Origin: Suillus spraguei
Lineage: Eukaryota; Basidiomycota; Agaricomycetes; Boletales; Suillaceae
Reading direction: 5' to 3'
Assembly (NCBI GenBank): GCA_016800925.1
Contig: JABCPU010000065.1
Span: 62,001 to 126,000, forward strand
Length of the DNA stretch: 64,000 bases
Positions 60,891 through 64,000 of the stretch are shown here, one piece after another. The notes beneath the pieces were generated by a model. That model was given only the letters and a program-made list of their open reading frames with translations. It was not told the DNA's origin and made no database searches. Made by a program: the position numbers and the translations under genes. Position 1 is the stretch's first letter. The number at the start of each line of letters is the position of its first letter.

Positions 60891-62277
60891 TGGCCCAAAA
60901 TTGCTTCCTTCAAAGGCGATTGGTTTTATGCTGGCAAACAAATTCTGGTTCATGTTCATGGAAGTAAGATATAACAACGCTCCTGTGATACAATGGCCAT
61001 CAATTACAATGCAACAATGATGAGAATAAAAGTGAACATCACCTGGGTATGCTCATGTCCCATTCATGAATAAACCACACTGCCCACAACTCTATTAGTC
61101 AAAAGACAGTCGGTTCACCATATTTAAGACTCACCAGGACCATTTTTTGGTTTAACAGGGGAGGTGTGAACAGGTTTGGCAGGTAAGGGATGGAATTCTC
61201 ACAAAAAACCACTTGTTCACATCATCATCATGTCGCCACTGCTCTCCATCCAAATATGGTACAGTAAGCTGCACTGCCTCACTGCCTATAACTAACCCTA
61301 TTAGTCAAAAGTTTTGATTGAAGATGCTAGCTGCAAGTGGAGATACCAGCCACAAGCCAGAGACACTAGCTGCCCACAACCATCATGTTGTCTCCAGTTT
61401 CAGTGTGGGTTCTGCACCTCGCCAATGGACCACCAAAAATTTGGATACGTGATTCACAGAATAAGATCAATCTTTCCTCACTACACAATGTCAATAGCGC
61501 GCATAGGATTTTTGACCTCCTTGCGCCATCTCGGGTAACCGGGCCAAGCCATCTGTCAAGCCAGACACTTGCCAACTTGGCACATGGTCGTGTTCCCCTT
61601 TCTGTTTTGAAGGAGCTTATGGCAGATCTCTGCAGTTCCAGAGCTCTCTGTGGCATGCTACTGGTATTGTTTCCTGCACATACAATGTACATAACTGAAC
61701 TCCCCTGCAGCTCTTAGCAGCACATCTCTCTGCCAGTGTAACTTTTAGCAGTGTAACTTCCAGTGATGGATTTTGGGTATGTCTCCTGATACATGTACAT
61801 AGCTAAATTATTGACTATCTTTTGTCATATTTAAGGCATGTGGCAGTGCAGGTGCAGTCACACTCACTCATACTAGCCCTCTCATTCATATGGCGAACCC
61901 AAATGAAGTTATCTGTCAATTTACAGAAGATGCATTTGCGGATGAAGATTGAATCTGCCAGCACCCTACTTGTCATGCTCAGATTGCAAAGGGCCAACCA
62001 TGCTTTTACATGGCTATGATGCAACTTGGTAGACCTGGGCATAATGTGTGTGCACCATGCTGTGCACAATATGAAAAGAGGTCTGTAACATTGAAAAAAA
62101 ACCCACTGGTGGAACAGATCCTCAGATTATTTGGCAGTCAGTGAACGCTGGCCAATATAAATGTAAGTTGCTCGCTCCAATCTCTCACAGGGCTCAAGCT
62201 GAATCTGACCATGACCGACACTGGTAAGTCTCAATCCACCTCGTGTTGTTGCAATCCTGGACTGGACTAATAATTCT
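60891..62277. other. non-coding relic DNA
   Basis: Short open frames without family resemblance. It may contain decayed 5' parts of the alpha-kinase-like gene downstream or of the element upstream. Confidence 0.35.
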
Positions 62278-64000
62278 ATGGGCCCACCACCTGTTCCTTT
62301 ATCTCGCCGTGCAGTCACTGGTCCCGATATAGTTATCCCTACATCTTGGCAGGGGTCAGCTGCATCACCAGTACCATCAAGGCTCATGGGTCCTATTGGA
62401 TATTTAGCCCACCATGGATCATATTCAGCCGAGCGTCAGAGATGGGCTAAACTTGCATATGCCACTCCCAGTGGCGCAATGGCTGAAACAATTTTGCTGG
62501 AAATCTCAGCCATTCATGAAGCAGGGCGGCGCAAGAAAGCAAGGGGTATATTGATTGGGGTACACCTTTCCTATGTTCTCTTTGATACCTAGCTAAACCG
62601 GCCCATTACATTTAGAATATTTGCGAGGGCAAGAAGGACATTGACACTCAAATTGATGCCCTGAGCCTCGTCAACTTGGCTATCCTGCTGAAGCTATACA
62701 CATTTGGCGGCACTCTTTTGTGTTGTGACCATGAATTTGTTGTGAGAGACTTGAAATGGGTTGATCTTGTGACGCACCAGCTGTCCATTCCATATTTCTA
62801 CTCACAGTGTCTTCAGCCTGCCTGCAAAGGTCCAGCACAAGTCCCAATATTCAAGACAAAACAATTTGGTCTTATGGTAGTCCTGCTGGAGGCTCAATGG
62901 ATGGAATTTGAAGATTGGAAAGAAGCCAATGAAATGGTATGTTTATTCATTGTATAATTGTCATGCATGCTAACTTATACTGAATTGTACAGGCAATCAA
63001 ATGCTCAAGTCATAAGGGCAAGGGCAAGGCACTGTGTGCTAACTCGGTGGAATCATACACCTATTTGACTGACCCACCATTCACCACCTACTCAACTGAC
63101 CCACCATTCACCTCAGCAGACCCACTTTTTGGCCTTGAGTATGGTGCTGGACACATCATCCGCCACCACCACCACAACCACAGTCCCTCCCCCACTGTCT
63201 GACTCTGACTTAGCACCACTGAATACATCATCTGCTGCTGCACAAGTTATCACCACTGGTACATCCATCAAGTGAACTCATGAACACACAATAAGTTCTA
63301 CCTCTGGCACTGTCTCACCTCCTCGCAAGTTGAGTGTCCCTCATAATCCCCCGCCTGCACTTCTCTGCTCTCCCGATCACAATGACCTCAAAGTAGCCCT
63401 GAAAATTGGTGGAGGTGCTGATTTGGACTTGAAACAGGGTATGTCATTGCTTGCTGATGTATGTGTTTGACATGCTCACCCAGATGTAAGTCTCCAAATT
63501 TCAGACCAAAAACATCAACTTTTATTCAATTCCCACCTGACACCTCAGTGACCTTGTGAAGACTACCTGGCAACATTCTTTTTCCATGGACAACACTGTT
63601 TTGTTGGTGGGCTACATCACTCTTGACACCTCCCTTAAGGGTCGCATCAGCATAGGTGGATTCAAGACAGCACATACAGGATGGCTGACATTGATGTCAC
63701 CTCCAACTTCAGGTCTTGGGTCCACAGCATGGCACAACATTGTCATCAAATGTCCATTCTACAAGGTATATCCTAAAGGCGCACCAGTGAGTTTGGAGTA
63801 CAAGATTGGTTGCTTTGCACTTGCAGATGAGTTGCCGAAGTTATTCAGGGAAGCTAACATCCTATATTGGGCAAAGGCTTTGCTAGGTCTGGTCTATGAC
63901 TTTATTGACTGTGTGCTGGCAAGTGCGTCTGAGCCCATACCATTCGATATTCCCCATGTCTGCTTTGTCAAAGCTGGTCTGGCACTATCTTACTATCAAG
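62278..64000 (+). pseudogene. alpha-kinase-like protein, truncated by window end
   Basis: Frames in order: RWAKLAYATPSGAMAETILL, NICEGKKDIDTQIDALSLVN, HQLSIPYFYSQCLQPACKGP, TKQFGLMVVLLEAQWMEFED, a Thr/Pro/Ser-rich linker, then SLKGRISIGGFKTAHTGWLT, NIVIKCPFY, ADELPKLFREANILYWAKAL and FDIPHVCFVKAGLALS. The last part resembles the alpha-type protein kinase domain of mushroom proteins (VIK would hold the ATP-contacting Lys). A TGA at 63273-63275 lies where CGA (Arg) is likely, and other joins are uncertain, so the copy is probably dead. The catalytic C-terminal end is outside the window. Confidence 0.5.

Overview
The window is nuclear DNA of a filamentous basidiomycete, most likely an Agaricomycete. 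The evidence is very short introns (about 50-60 bp, GT-AG with a few GC-AG) cutting genes into many small exons, a fused PurK-PurE ADE2, high-potential-type laccases, and mushroom-type transposon families. The order or genus cannot be fixed from sequence alone. No bacterial, organellar, tRNA or rRNA genes were recognised.

Layout. (1) 0.46-11.7 kb, ordinary genes: a two-exon RSA3-like ribosome-assembly gene (-), divergent from ADE2 (+); a full-length ABCC/MRP (YCF1-like) transporter (-); and an unrecognised single-pass membrane protein (-). (2) 13.3-28.4 kb, a laccase array (+): laccase 1 (one damaged splice junction), laccase 2 (intact) and laccase 3 (pseudogene). Laccases 2 and 3 sit in a segmental tandem duplication of about 4.3 kb. 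The duplicated 3' flank of laccase 3 lies about 4.7 kb away at 27.8 kb, so foreign DNA replaced or split its tail. (3) 23.1-38.0 kb, a relic field: PIF1/Helitron-type helicase fragments, a dead DDE integrase-core transposase, a dipeptidyl-peptidase V pseudogene, a BTB-like remnant, a 15-bp GC-rich minisatellite, a MITE and several short tandem repeats. (4) 38.5-41.1 kb: class II fructose-bisphosphate aldolase (+) and a small two-helix membrane protein (+). (5) 41.4-53.9 kb: a cluster of three HET-domain genes plus a fragment. Genes A(+), B(-) and C(+) derive from the same protein plan, N-terminal WD40 propeller, central TPR-like helical repeats and C-terminal HET domain, with no visible NACHT. 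Each HET segment is open, but each sensor part carries a lesion: one UGA in A, one frameshift in B, several in C. (6) 54.2-59.5 kb: a MITE with perfect 24-bp terminal repeats, and a minus-strand Ty3/Gypsy element bounded by TG...CA LTR ends and a GCTC(G/A) target-site duplication, with a Tf1/sushi-like self-priming signature. (7) 59.5-64 kb: a second dead DDE integrase-core element and the start of an alpha-kinase-like pseudogene that leaves the window.

The relic blocks show C-to-T/G-to-A decay at CpG: arginine codons became stops or Cys/His/Gln, catalytic Asp became Asn, and a duplicated flank outside the block keeps CpGs that its copy inside has lost. This points to methylation-driven silencing. 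The strongest candidate for something little described is the WD40-TPR-HET cluster, which looks like an allorecognition or cell-death receptor family with the effector at the C-terminus.
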